DNA from: an uncultured Draconibacterium sp.
Lineage (GTDB): Bacteria; Bacteroidota; Bacteroidia; Bacteroidales; Prolixibacteraceae
Length of the DNA stretch: 44,798 nucleotides
Assembly: GCF_913060805.1 (NCBI RefSeq)
Contig: NZ_CAJXTC010000041.1
Location: 1 to 44,798 of the forward strand
Direction: 5' to 3'
This document shows positions 9,325 to 17,783 of this stretch, in pieces (the stretch's first letter is position 1; every line of letters starts with the position of its first letter). The notes beneath the pieces are model-generated. The model did not search any database, was not told the origin of the DNA, and was given only the letters and a program-made list of their open reading frames with translations. Position numbers and translations under genes: made by a program.

Positions 9325-11088
9325 ATGAATTATAATCTGAGCCGCACACCCGATAAAAAAGAGAAGAAGCTTCCGTTTCTGAAATCACTTAAGAAACTGG
9401 TAGCTATTATCAGTGGCGAACGCCGTAACCTGATCATCGCTTTTGCAGCAATTGCATTAAATGCCGCATTAAGTCTGGCGGGCACATACGTAATTGGATA
9501 TACAGTTGACAATTATGTGCAGACCAAAGATTACAACGGAATTTTGCTTTTTGCCGGAATTTTGCTGGCAATGTACGTGGTAGCTTTTTTTGTGAATTAT
9601 GCGCAAATGATTATGATGGGCGGTATTGGGCAGCGTATGTTATACAGCCTTCGTAACTCAGTATTTAATAAACTACAAGAACTGCCACTCGATTTTTTTA
9701 ACCAAAATAAATCGGGCGATCTGATATCACGCATCAACAACGACACGCAAAAGGTAAACGAGTTCTTTTCACAATCGCTGATGCGTTTTATTGGCGGAAT
9801 TATTACCATGACCGGAGCAGGAATTTTACTATTGGTTATAAACCTGCCACTGGGATTGGCAGCACTCTCTCCTGCCCTGCTTTTGCTGGTTTTTACCAAA
9901 GTTATTTCGCCGTGGATACGCAGAAAGAACGAGGCCAGTTTAAAAAGTCTGGGCGACCTTTCTGCAGAAATTCAGGAAAGCCTGGCCAATTTTAAGGTGG
10001 TTGTTGCTTTTAACCGCCGAGACTATTTCAGGAAACGATTTACCGAAGTAAATGAGGAAAATTATAAACAATCGGTTTATGCCGGAATTGCCAACACAGT
10101 TCTGAACCCGGTTTATACTTTTGCTGCGAATATTGGGCAATTGATTGTGCTGGCCTTGGGTATCTACCTCATCATACAGGGAAGTTTCAGCGTTGGTTTG
10201 CTGATCAGTTTTATCGCTTATGTGATGAACTTTTATAATCCCTTGCGGCAACTGGCAATCCTTTGGGCAAATTTCCAGCAGGCGCTGGCAGCTTGGGACA
10301 GGATCTCGTTTTTGCTTTCATTGGAAAGTAACCTGAGTGTTATGCCAGCGGAGGAAAAACAAGATACTTCAGCACTGGTGCATTTTAAAGATGTTTCGTT
10401 CTGTTACCCTAATGGGAAAGAGGTACTTCATAAAGTCAGCTTCGATCTGGAACGTGGAAAAACCTATGCATTTATCGGACCAACCGGTGGAGGGAAAACA
10501 ACAACCGCTTCGTTAATTGCGCGCTTATACGATGCTACAAAAGGAACAATTCTGCTGGATGGAAAGGACATAAAGTCCTACGATCCGGCTGAGAGAACGG
10601 CCAAAATCGGTGTTATTCTTCAAGACCCGATTTTATTCTCGGGCACGGTACGCGAAAATATTTTATACGGCAACGAAGCCATGTCAGCTTTAAGTAACGA
10701 AGAGCTACGTCAATCGCTTGAAGAAGCCGGACTGGGAAGTTTGTTGCAACGTTTTGACAGTGGTTTGGAAACGCCTATTCAAATGACAGGCGATGGAATC
10801 AGCTTGGGCCAAAAACAATTGATTGCTTTTATGCGGGCCATTTTGCGTAAACCGGAATTACTTATTCTTGATGAAGCTACGGCAAATATTGATACGGTTA
10901 CCGAGCAGCAACTCGAAAAGATCATCAACAACCTGCCGGCATCAACATCGAAAGTGATAATTGCCCACCGATTGAATACCATTGAAAATGCCGATGAGAT
11001 TTTCTTTGTAAACTCAGGAGAAATTACAGCTGCCGGCTCGCTTGACAAAGCACTTGACCTTTTGATGCAAGGAATTAATGAAAGCTAA
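9325..11088 (+). CDS. ABC exporter half-transporter, partner with degenerate signature
   Basis: This 587-residue partner of the preceding gene has six transmembrane helices (about 35-330) and an ATPase domain with Walker A GPTGGGKT (about 386-393), a canonical Walker B ILDEAT (about 515-520, catalytic glutamate present) and an H-loop histidine in IIAHRLNT (about 546-553). Its signature is ISLGQ instead of LSGGQ. Combined with the first subunit, one composite ATP site is fully canonical (this Walker A/B/H with the other LSGGQ) and the other is doubly degenerate. The complementary defects are strong evidence that the two proteins form an obligate heterodimer. Confidence 0.92.
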   Translation: MNYNLSRTPDKKEKKLPFLKSLKKLVAIISGERRNLIIAFAAIALNAALSLAGTYVIGYTVDNYVQTKDYNGILLFAGILLAMYVVAFFVNYAQMIMMGGIGQRMLYSLRNSVFNKLQELPLDFFNQNKSGDLISRINNDTQKVNEFFSQSLMRFIGGIITMTGAGILLLVINLPLGLAALSPALLLLVFTKVISPWIRRKNEASLKSLGDLSAEIQESLANFKVVVAFNRRDYFRKRFTEVNEENYKQSVYAGIANTVLNPVYTFAANIGQLIVLALGIYLIIQGSFSVGLLISFIAYVMNFYNPLRQLAILWANFQQALAAWDRISFLLSLESNLSVMPAEEKQDTSALVHFKDVSFCYPNGKEVLHKVSFDLERGKTYAFIGPTGGGKTTTASLIARLYDATKGTILLDGKDIKSYDPAERTAKIGVILQDPILFSGTVRENILYGNEAMSALSNEELRQSLEEAGLGSLLQRFDSGLETPIQMTGDGISLGQKQLIAFMRAILRKPELLILDEATANIDTVTEQQLEKIINNLPASTSKVIIAHRLNTIENADEIFFVNSGEITAAGSLDKALDLLMQGINES

Positions 11089-11221
11089 AACTGAATTTTG
11101 AATTTCGATTAACGATTTTAGATTTACGATTGAAAAATAAGCACTTGAAAATTCAGAATAAACTTACTTCGTCGTTCATTATTCGTTAATGATCATTCTA
11201 CATTCCATTCAACATCGCAAA

Positions 11222-12571
11222 CTAACTTTGCACCTCAACCTTCCGAACTGTTTTAAACAGGTAGCGGGCAGCAAAAATTCCTACCACAATATTTGCTAGT
11301 AATCCGGCCCAAAATACGCCGCTTATTCCAAATAAAACAGAACCCAGCCAGGCAAGTGGCACATAAATAATCAGCATTCGGATCATTGAGAAAACGGTTG
11401 ACGGCATCGGTTTGTTAATACCGTTAAAGCTTGAAGTTGACAACATTAACATTCCCAAGAAACCGTAACTAGCACCGATTATGTAGAAATATTTAATGGT
11501 GATTTCTACCACCTGTGCATCGGTTGAGAACAGTGCAGCGATTGAATCTCCAAAGAACAATAAAAGCACAAAAACGGTAGCTCCCCAAATCATCGAAAAC
11601 TTAAACGACAGTTTTAATGCTTCGTTAATTCGTTGAAACTTTTGTTTGCTGAAATTCTGCCCTACAAAAATGATCAGAACCGATCCAAGCGCAGCGATAA
11701 CCATTAACGCAAACATCTCAACACGCGAGGCCACACCAAAAGCGGCAACAGCTTCTTTACCAAATCCGGCCAATATTCTTGTTATCAATCCTACCGAAAT
11801 TGGTGTAATAAGCATCGACAACGATGCAGGTCCGGCCACATACAACACCTTCCTCCAGGTTTCGATAGTTTTTTGAAAACCACCCAATCGGAAGGTCAGC
11901 ATTTTATTCCGGTTGATCAGGATATAAAGAATGGCCACCAGGCCAAGACTTCTGGTAATTACAGTAGCCCACGCAGCACCTTTTATGCCCATCTCGGGGA
12001 AAGGGCCGTATCCAAAAATCATTAACGGATCGAGAATGGCGTTAAACACAGCGCTAAAAAGCATGATCATTCCGGGTGTAAAAGTATCGCCGGTTGCCCG
12101 CACAATGTTGTTCCCGATCATTGGAATAACAACAAATGGCACGCCGAGGTACCAGATCCTCATATAATCATCAACATACTGAAGTACATCTTCTTCGGCG
12201 CCTAAAGCCGTAAACAAGGGTTTAATGGTAAGTAGCCCGATGGTAACGAAAATCAAAACTACAATCAGTCCGAGCACAATCGCCCTGCCCGACATCGCTT
12301 TAACATCGTTTTTATCAGCGTGTATAATATTCCTGGAAATGAGGGAACTTGTGCCAATTCCAACACCCATTGCTACACTGTTCAGGAACATCACCACCGG
12401 AAAACTAAAGCTCATTGCAGCCAGTTGCTGAACCCCCAGTTTTCCAACAAAAAAAGTGTCGATCAGGTTAAAGATCACCATTCCAATCAGCCCCAGCAAC
12501 ATGGGCCAGGTTAACTGCATAAGGTGCTTCTTTACATCGCCTTCCGTCAGGTTTCTACTTCGATTTGTCAT
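11222..12571 (-). CDS. MATE family multidrug/cation efflux transporter
   Basis: This 449-residue integral membrane protein has about twelve hydrophobic segments in two homologous halves, typical of MATE (MatE repeat) antiporters of the NorM/DinF superfamily. The N-terminal half contains the family-like stretch MSFSFPVVMFLNSVAMGVG, and an equivalent begins near residue 240 in the second half. MATE proteins export cationic drugs in exchange for sodium or protons. It starts 15 bases after the stop of a MarR-type regulator on the same strand, so the two are almost certainly one operon under autoregulation by that repressor. The gene converges with the ABC exporter; the intervening 133 bases are AT-rich, with repeated CGATT words and no clear terminator. 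Confidence 0.93.
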   Translation of the reverse strand: MTNRSRNLTEGDVKKHLMQLTWPMLLGLIGMVIFNLIDTFFVGKLGVQQLAAMSFSFPVVMFLNSVAMGVGIGTSSLISRNIIHADKNDVKAMSGRAIVLGLIVVLIFVTIGLLTIKPLFTALGAEEDVLQYVDDYMRIWYLGVPFVVIPMIGNNIVRATGDTFTPGMIMLFSAVFNAILDPLMIFGYGPFPEMGIKGAAWATVITRSLGLVAILYILINRNKMLTFRLGGFQKTIETWRKVLYVAGPASLSMLITPISVGLITRILAGFGKEAVAAFGVASRVEMFALMVIAALGSVLIIFVGQNFSKQKFQRINEALKLSFKFSMIWGATVFVLLLFFGDSIAALFSTDAQVVEITIKYFYIIGASYGFLGMLMLSTSSFNGINKPMPSTVFSMIRMLIIYVPLAWLGSVLFGISGVFWAGLLANIVVGIFAARYLFKTVRKVEVQS

Positions 12572-12586
12572 ATATTTTCTAATCGT

Positions 12587-13051
12587 TTACTTACAATTTT
12601 TGGTTTCATCCAGTTTCTTGCGGGCGTTAAACTGCATACGCTTCAGGTACTGAAATAGTTCGTCTTGTTCCGCTTCGGAAAATCCATCCAGCAAAGTCTC
12701 AGTCCAGTCGGCAAATACAGTTTTTAACTGTGGCAAAATCTCCTTTGTTTTTTCGGTCAACCGGATTTGCATTACACGGGCATCATTTTCGGCAGGAGTA
12801 CGCTGAATGTAGCCATTTTGCTCCATCAACCGGATTTGCGAAGTGATGGAAGATTTATCGAGATGCAGGTATTTTGCCAGCTCATATTGCGAAACGCCCT
12901 CGTGCCGCGACACATACATAATCGTAGCAATTTGCGCATGCCCGATCGACAACGACTTAAACTCCGACTGAAAATACTTGTGCGCAGCCTTCGAAAGCTC
13001 CCCGATCATCCGGCCTGCAAACCGACTCTTCTCTTCCGATTCTTTATTCAT
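12587..13051 (-). CDS. MarR family transcriptional regulator
   Basis: This 154-residue winged-helix regulator has the MarR layout: N-terminal dimerisation helix, the HTH stretch VSQYELAKYLHLDKSSITSQIRLME (written in two parts: VSQYELAKYLHLD, then KSSITSQIRLME; about residues 54-78) and the wing with the typical D-x-R (NDARVMQI, around 92-98). It precedes the MATE gene by 15 bases and probably represses its own operon, with release by a small molecule. A perfect 18-bp palindrome lies just upstream of the start codon and overlaps the promoter, as expected for an autoregulatory operator. The start codon lies only a few bases after the -7 box, so the message may be leaderless; the next in-frame ATG is residue 15. 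Confidence 0.92.
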   Translation of the reverse strand: MNKESEEKSRFAGRMIGELSKAAHKYFQSEFKSLSIGHAQIATIMYVSRHEGVSQYELAKYLHLDKSSITSQIRLMEQNGYIQRTPAENDARVMQIRLTEKTKEILPQLKTVFADWTETLLDGFSEAEQDELFQYLKRMQFNARKKLDETKNCK

Positions 13052-13055
13052 GCTG

Positions 13056-13083
13056 CAAATTTATAAATTAGTTGGAATTCCAA
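13056..13083 (-). promoter_or_regulatory. Promoter of the marR-MATE operon
   Basis: On the minus strand TAAATTTG (13063-13056) matches TAnnTTTG exactly, with a TTG (13083-13081) 17 bases upstream, slightly closer than usual. The -7 box ends four bases before the ATG at 13051. Confidence 0.55.
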
Positions 13084-13086
13084 CTA
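13069..13086. promoter_or_regulatory. Palindromic operator, probably for the MarR repressor
   Basis: TAGTTGGAATTCCAACTA is a perfect 18-bp palindrome lying between and across the promoter elements of the marR-MATE operon. Size, symmetry and position match known MarR-family operators. Binding would block RNA polymerase. The divergent gene at 13184 could also be affected. Confidence 0.7.
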
Positions 13087-13183
13087 TTTATTAAAAGTGT
13101 TAAAGGTTGTTTTTAACATTAACATATCATCGTTCTATTTTTTCATCTCGGAGAGGAATCGTATTTTTCGGAAAATTTTAACG

Positions 13184-13837
13184 ATGCGAATTTCATTTCT
13201 ATTCCTGTTTATTCTTTTTGCGCTGGGATCTGCCGCTCAAGGTAGTAGCGTAAAAATTGCTTTGCTGAAATACAACGGTGGCGGCGACTGGTATTCCGAT
13301 CCTACTGCCCTGCCCAATCTCATCGAGTTTTGTAACGAAAATCTGCATACCAATATAAATCCTGAGCCATCGACCATTGAAATTGGCAGCCCCGAGCTGT
13401 TTAATTTTCCGTTTGTGCATTTAACCGGGCACGGCAACATCATTCTATCGGAAAGCGATGCGATGAATTTGCGCGTTTACCTCGAAGGCGGTGGTTTTTT
13501 ACACATCGACGATAATTACGGACTGGATGAATATATCCGCCGCGAAATGAAAAAGGTTTTCCCCGACCAGGAGTTTGTTGAACTGCCGCCGTCGCACGAA
13601 ATTTTTCATCAGAAATACGATTTTAACGAAGGCATCCCGAAGATACATGAGCACGACAATAAGCCACCTCAGGCATTTGGATTATTTGTCGACGATCGGT
13701 TGGTTTGTTTGTACACCTACGAAACCGACTTAGGTGATGGTTGGGAAGATATCGACGTACACAACGATCCGGAAGACCTGCGCCAAAAAGCGCTCAAAAT
13801 GGGTGCTAACATTATCGCCTACGTATTCGGACAATAA
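13184..13837 (+). CDS. DUF4159 domain exported protein
   Basis: This 217-residue protein starts with a Sec signal peptide (MRISFLFLFILFALGSAAQG; cleavage near 19-20), so the ATG at 13184 is preferred over the upstream in-frame TTG at 13097. The rest matches the DUF4159 family: GGGDWYSDP, a HLTGHGNI segment, GGGFLHIDDNYG and a LPPSHEIFH motif. The fold is thought to resemble a glutamine-amidotransferase/Rossmann-like domain, but no activity is established. DUF4159 proteins often sit near MoxR/VWA-type genes; none is seen here. The flavodoxin-family gene begins 28 bases after the stop and may be cotranscribed. Confidence 0.85.
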   Translation: MRISFLFLFILFALGSAAQGSSVKIALLKYNGGGDWYSDPTALPNLIEFCNENLHTNINPEPSTIEIGSPELFNFPFVHLTGHGNIILSESDAMNLRVYLEGGGFLHIDDNYGLDEYIRREMKKVFPDQEFVELPPSHEIFHQKYDFNEGIPKIHEHDNKPPQAFGLFVDDRLVCLYTYETDLGDGWEDIDVHNDPEDLRQKALKMGANIIAYVFGQ

Positions 13838-13865
13838 TCAATTTGGCAGTTTAACAATTTATTTC

Positions 13866-14444
13866 ATGAAAGTAGTAGCCTTTAACGGAAGCCCGAGACG
13901 TAACGGAAATACATCGATTTTAATCGAAGAAACATTTAAGATCTTCCAGGCGGAAGGAATAGAAACCGAAGTTGTACAGATTGGGAACAAACCGGTTCAT
14001 GGTTGCACTGCGTGTGGAAAATGCCGCGAAATTCAGGACCGGAAATGCCACATTAAAAACGACCTGTTGAATCTTTGTATCGAAAAAATGATTGAAGCCG
14101 ATGGGATTATTTTTGGGACGCCGGTTTACTTTGCCGATGTGAGCACCGAAATAAAAGCTTTGATGGATGTGGCCGGTTATGTTACGCGCGGCAACGGGCA
14201 CTTGCTAAAACGAAAAGTTGGTGCCGGTGTAATTTCTGTTCACCGAGGTGGTGCTCTGCCCACTTTCGATACCATAAACCGATTCTTTCTGATCAACCAG
14301 ATGATCGTTCCCGGCTCCAGCTATTGGAACTTTGCTTTTGGTAAAAACCAGGGCGACGTGCTGCAGGATGAAGAAGGAATCAACACGATCAGAACACTCG
14401 CGGAGAACATGAGTTGGTTGATGAAGAAGATTCAAACAGATTGA
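13866..14444 (+). CDS. Flavodoxin-family NAD(P)H-dependent reductase with iron-sulfur motif
   Basis: This 192-residue protein has the NADPH-dependent FMN reductase fold, starting MKVVAFNGSPRRNGNTS (phosphate-binding loop SPRRNGNT, about 9-16). Near residue 46 it has C-x2-C-x2-C-x7-C (CTACGKCREIQDRKC), the compact cysteine motif that binds a 4Fe-4S cluster in iron-sulfur flavoproteins (Isf) of methanogens and anaerobes. A role in electron transfer or detoxification of oxidants is likely; the donor and acceptor are unknown. The frame is open upstream to 13734, but the ATG at 13866 begins the conserved fold. The motif fits an anaerobic or microaerophilic lifestyle. Confidence 0.87.
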   Translation: MKVVAFNGSPRRNGNTSILIEETFKIFQAEGIETEVVQIGNKPVHGCTACGKCREIQDRKCHIKNDLLNLCIEKMIEADGIIFGTPVYFADVSTEIKALMDVAGYVTRGNGHLLKRKVGAGVISVHRGGALPTFDTINRFFLINQMIVPGSSYWNFAFGKNQGDVLQDEEGINTIRTLAENMSWLMKKIQTD

Positions 14445-14769
14445 GAAGAGATTGAATTAGAATGAAGGCAGATTGAAAATCGAATGATTAACTGTTAAAT
14501 TGCTAAACTGACAACTACGACTATATACTGAGACTCTTCCATGTTGCCAATTTATCCTTAATCCTTTATCAATAATCCTTCCTCTCCTTTCAACTTTTGC
14601 CTTGAATTGAGAAATTGCCTATTGCAACTCTCGCATACTGCCTATTCCCATTAAATACGAGTCCTTATCTAATGAATGTCAGTATTAATGTACTTCGTTT
14701 GCACTTTCTTTGCGCCCGATTAATTAATTGATTTTTGTTAACCACAGGGTTTTAAAAGGAAAACGATCG
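14445..14769. other. Gene-free 325-base stretch
   Basis: This is AT-rich sequence with no convincing gene or RNA. It contains the 14-mer ACTTTTGCCTTGAA (14593-14606), repeated exactly at 16859-16872. Possible promoter elements for the next gene are TTTG at about 14697-14700 followed by a TTTCTTTG that is one base off the -7 consensus. Confidence 0.5.
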
Positions 14770-15774
14770 ATGAAAACTGAAGGATTGCCGAATGTTCAGA
14801 TAACGGCTTATGAAGTTCGTGATGATGAGAAAAAGCTCATAGAAAAATTCGAAAAAGAGCTGGCCATTAAAATAGTAAGTACAAAACGAGCACTTAGCGA
14901 AGGTACTCTTCACCTGGCAGAAGGAAGTAACGCCATTACAACGTTGGGGCAGAGCCAGTTGAATGCATCAATGCTGGAAAAATTGCAGGTAATAAAAATA
15001 AAATGTATCTCGACGCGTACCATCGGCTACAATCATATCGATGTAAAAGCAGCCGAGAAACTCGGCATAAAAGTATGTAACGCCACTTACGATCCGAATG
15101 GCGTGGCGGATTATTCCGTCATGCTAATTTTGATGCTGCTACGCAGATACAAACAGGCGATGTTCAGGGCCAATGTTAACGACTATTCGCTGGAAGGTTT
15201 GCAGGGACGAGAGATGAAAGACCTGACAATCGGTGTGGTAGGTACCGGAAACATCGGTAGTCATGTTATTGAAAATCTTTCGGGTTTTGGATGTCGGATT
15301 TTGGCTTACAACAAAAGCATTAATCCCAAGGCTGCAGAAAAGGCAACTTATGTAAGCCTTGACGAGTTGTATGAACAATCGGACATAATCAGCTTCCACC
15401 TGCCTTTGACTGACTCAACCTACAAAATGGTGAACCGCTCAACATTAGCACAAATGAAAAATGGCGTGATGCTGATTAACACTGCCCGCGGCGAATTGAT
15501 GGACTTTGAGGATATTATCGAAGGAATCGAAAATCACAAAATTGGTGCACTCGGTCTTGATGTATTTGAGAATGAGCACGGTATCTATCACCACGACCGC
15601 CGAAACGACATTATCAGCAACAAAGATATGGCCTACATTCGCCAGTTTCCGAATGTGATTATGACTCAACACATTGCCTTTTATACCGACACCGCAGTTG
15701 AAAGTATGGTTTCATCAGCACTAAATGGCATTATTGAAGTGTTAACGACCGGAAGCAGCAAACATGAAGTTTAG
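14770..15774 (+). CDS. D-isomer-specific 2-hydroxyacid dehydrogenase (D-lactate dehydrogenase type)
   Basis: This 334-residue NAD-dependent enzyme would interconvert 2-oxo acids and D-2-hydroxyacids in the cytoplasm. The Rossmann motif GVVGTGNIGSHV lies at about 156-167, and the catalytic trio is visible: arginine in INTARGELMD, glutamate in DVFENEHG and histidine in TQHIAFYTDTA. The HDRRND insertion and the long C-terminal loop are characteristic of the LdhA/VanH subgroup. The frame opens at a TTG (14728), but the ATG at 14770 is preferred. It overlaps the downstream KdgT-like permease by 11 bases, so the two are translationally coupled and probably act on one substrate, possibly a sugar-derived 2-oxo acid. 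Confidence 0.9.
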   Translation: MKTEGLPNVQITAYEVRDDEKKLIEKFEKELAIKIVSTKRALSEGTLHLAEGSNAITTLGQSQLNASMLEKLQVIKIKCISTRTIGYNHIDVKAAEKLGIKVCNATYDPNGVADYSVMLILMLLRRYKQAMFRANVNDYSLEGLQGREMKDLTIGVVGTGNIGSHVIENLSGFGCRILAYNKSINPKAAEKATYVSLDELYEQSDIISFHLPLTDSTYKMVNRSTLAQMKNGVMLINTARGELMDFEDIIEGIENHKIGALGLDVFENEHGIYHHDRRNDIISNKDMAYIRQFPNVIMTQHIAFYTDTAVESMVSSALNGIIEVLTTGSSKHEV

Positions 15775-16699
15775 CGATCGGATCAAAGCATTTCCGGGTG
15801 GAAGCATGTTGTTTCCTATGGCTTTGGCTGCGGTAATCAATACACTTTTTCCACAGATACGAATGTTGGGTTACCCCACTTCTGCACTATTTTCAAGCAG
15901 CGGCACCATGGCCTTGATTGCAATGATCTTGTGTTTAATTGGCCTGCAGTTCCGAATGGAACAATTAAAAGTATTGGTAAAAAGCGGTGGCCTTATCATT
16001 TTCCTGAAACTGCTTATTTCAATTGTTTCCGGATATGTGATATTGCACTATTTCGGGTTGGATGGTTTTTGGGGCATTTCGGCACTGGCATTGGTCGCTG
16101 CTATTTCGAGTGTAAATCCGGGAATTTACCTGGCTTTGATGAAAAGCTATGGCAACAATAACGACATCAGCTATTTTACCTTGCTGAACCTGATCGGTTT
16201 GCCTTTTGTGCCCATTAGTATTTTAGGATTTACCTCCGGAAACGGAATCGATTATATCAGTATTATTTCTACGCTGGTGCCTTTCCTAATTGGTATTGTG
16301 CTCCGTTCGTTGGATGCCAGCCTTGAAAAATATACAGACAAAGGAATAAAATTACTTATCCCCTTTCTTGGCTTTTGTCTGGGTGCCAATATCAATTTAA
16401 CGGTTGCATTTAAAGCCGTGGGCACGGGAATGGTTTTGTTGATCATCTTTCTGCTGGTAAACAACTTGGTACTTTTGGTGATCGAACGCTATCTGTTTAA
16501 AAGAACCGGCTATTTATCGATTGCGATCAGTTGTATTGCCGGCCTGTCGATTGCAGTTCCTGAATTGATGGCAGAACTCGATCCGGCTTATCTACCCTAT
16601 GTAGAAACCGCAAAATCACAGGTTGCTTTTGCTGCCATTTTCAGTGCACTCATCGTTCCTTTATGGGTAAAAAGGCTGGCTGTTAAGCCAATTGAGTAA
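15764..16699 (+). CDS. KdgT-like 2-keto-3-deoxygluconate permease family protein
   Basis: This 311-residue protein has about ten hydrophobic segments and begins with the KdgT-like IKAFPGGSMLFPMALAAVINTLFPQ (in parts: IKAFPGGSMLFPM, then ALAAVINTLFPQ; residues about 7-31). The central AAISSVNPGIYLALMKSYG and the LLIPFLGFCLGANINLT stretch also fit this bacterial H+/2-keto-3-deoxygluconate symporter family. Known members import KDG from pectin or alginate breakdown. No pectinolytic genes are near, and the tight coupling with a 2-hydroxyacid dehydrogenase suggests that the real substrate could be another 2-oxo or hydroxy acid. The start ATG lies inside the end of the preceding gene. Confidence 0.85.
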   Translation: MKFSDRIKAFPGGSMLFPMALAAVINTLFPQIRMLGYPTSALFSSSGTMALIAMILCLIGLQFRMEQLKVLVKSGGLIIFLKLLISIVSGYVILHYFGLDGFWGISALALVAAISSVNPGIYLALMKSYGNNNDISYFTLLNLIGLPFVPISILGFTSGNGIDYISIISTLVPFLIGIVLRSLDASLEKYTDKGIKLLIPFLGFCLGANINLTVAFKAVGTGMVLLIIFLLVNNLVLLVIERYLFKRTGYLSIAISCIAGLSIAVPELMAELDPAYLPYVETAKSQVAFAAIFSALIVPLWVKRLAVKPIE

Positions 16700-16755
16700 A
16701 AACCATCCCAGTAAAAAAAGGTTATACTATCCGAGTTGCTATTCAAAACTTTTTC

Positions 16756-16813
16756 TCCCGATACTTCGATCGGGATTTGGCTATGGCCGATTTTCAATTC
16801 GTCCGACATAGCC
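16756..16813. repeat. Two adjacent inverted repeats between the permease and mazG
   Basis: TCCCGAT (16756-16762) pairs with ATCGGGA (16769-16775), and GGCTATG (16779-16785) with CATAGCC (16807-16813). They lie between convergent genes and may act as a bidirectional terminator or be a small REP-like element. No long T-run follows. Confidence 0.5.
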
Positions 16814-16874
16814 GTCCTCAACTTTCTACTTATTCTTCCTTTTGCCCTTTTCCTTTTCACTTTTGCCTTGAAAC

Positions 16875-17651
16875 TTATTCTTCTTTCTTCGCTTCGTCCC
16901 AAATCTCATCCATCTCAGCAAGACTCATATCGTGCAGACTTTTTCCCTGCATCAGCGTTTTGCCTTCGAGGTAATTAAAGCGTTTTATAAATTTAATGTT
17001 AGTGCGTTCCAGCGCTGCTTCGGGATCGATATCATACAAACGGGCAGCATTTACAACGGCAAAAAGTAAGTCGCCAAATTCGGCTTCCATTTTATCTTTA
17101 TCGGCTTTATTAATTTCAACGCTTAACTCGTCAACTTCTTCTTTTACTTTATCCCAAACCTGCTCTTTGTACTCCCAGTCGAAACCTACACCACGAACTT
17201 TTTCCTGAATACGATTGGCTTTTACCAGCGCCGGCATGGCAGCCGGAACACCCTCCAAAACACGTTTATTACCGCCTTTTTCCTTCAGTTTTAGTGCTTC
17301 CCAGTTTTCAGCAACTTTATCTGCCGAGCCATCAACATCAACATCGCTAAAAATATGCGGATGACGATAAACCAGCTTTTCGTTTATTCCTTCCAGCACA
17401 TCGCCAATATCGAACGCCCCTTTTTCATCACCGATTTTGGCATAAAAAACAATGTGCAACAAAATGTCGCCCAGTTCCTTTTTAATCTCCTGCAAATCGT
17501 TTTTCAAAATGGCATCGCCCAATTCGTAGGTTTCTTCAATAGTTAGTTTGCGCAACGACTCGAGTGTTTGTTTTTTATCCCACGGACATTTCTCTCGCAA
17601 TTCGTCCATTATATCCAGCAAGCGTTTAAACTCTTCTATTTTTCGTTCCAT
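16875..17651 (-). CDS. mazG: Nucleoside triphosphate pyrophosphohydrolase MazG
   Basis: This 258-residue enzyme hydrolyses (d)NTPs to NMPs and pyrophosphate, cleaning the nucleotide pool and possibly lowering ppGpp. It has the tandem MazG domains typical of the long form: EETYELGDAI with KKELGDILLH (about 42-70) and EEVDELSVEI with EAEFGDLLFA (about 175-210), the acidic E-x2-E and E-x2-D positions binding magnesium. The CPWDKKQT motif near residue 22 is diagnostic. The frame opens 15 bases earlier at a TTG; the ATG at 17651 fits the family N-terminus. It is convergent with the permease gene. Confidence 0.95.
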   Translation of the reverse strand: MERKIEEFKRLLDIMDELREKCPWDKKQTLESLRKLTIEETYELGDAILKNDLQEIKKELGDILLHIVFYAKIGDEKGAFDIGDVLEGINEKLVYRHPHIFSDVDVDGSADKVAENWEALKLKEKGGNKRVLEGVPAAMPALVKANRIQEKVRGVGFDWEYKEQVWDKVKEEVDELSVEINKADKDKMEAEFGDLLFAVVNAARLYDIDPEAALERTNIKFIKRFNYLEGKTLMQGKSLHDMSLAEMDEIWDEAKKEE

Positions 17652-17783
17652 TCTTTTCAGTTTCAAATTCTATCCGAAGTTAAGGATTCAATTCTTTAAC
17701 AAAACAAAACTGATTTTAAAGTTTTACAGACTTATTAAAGAAATAATTTTATCTTGTTAGCATAATTATTAAAATTCAAATTT

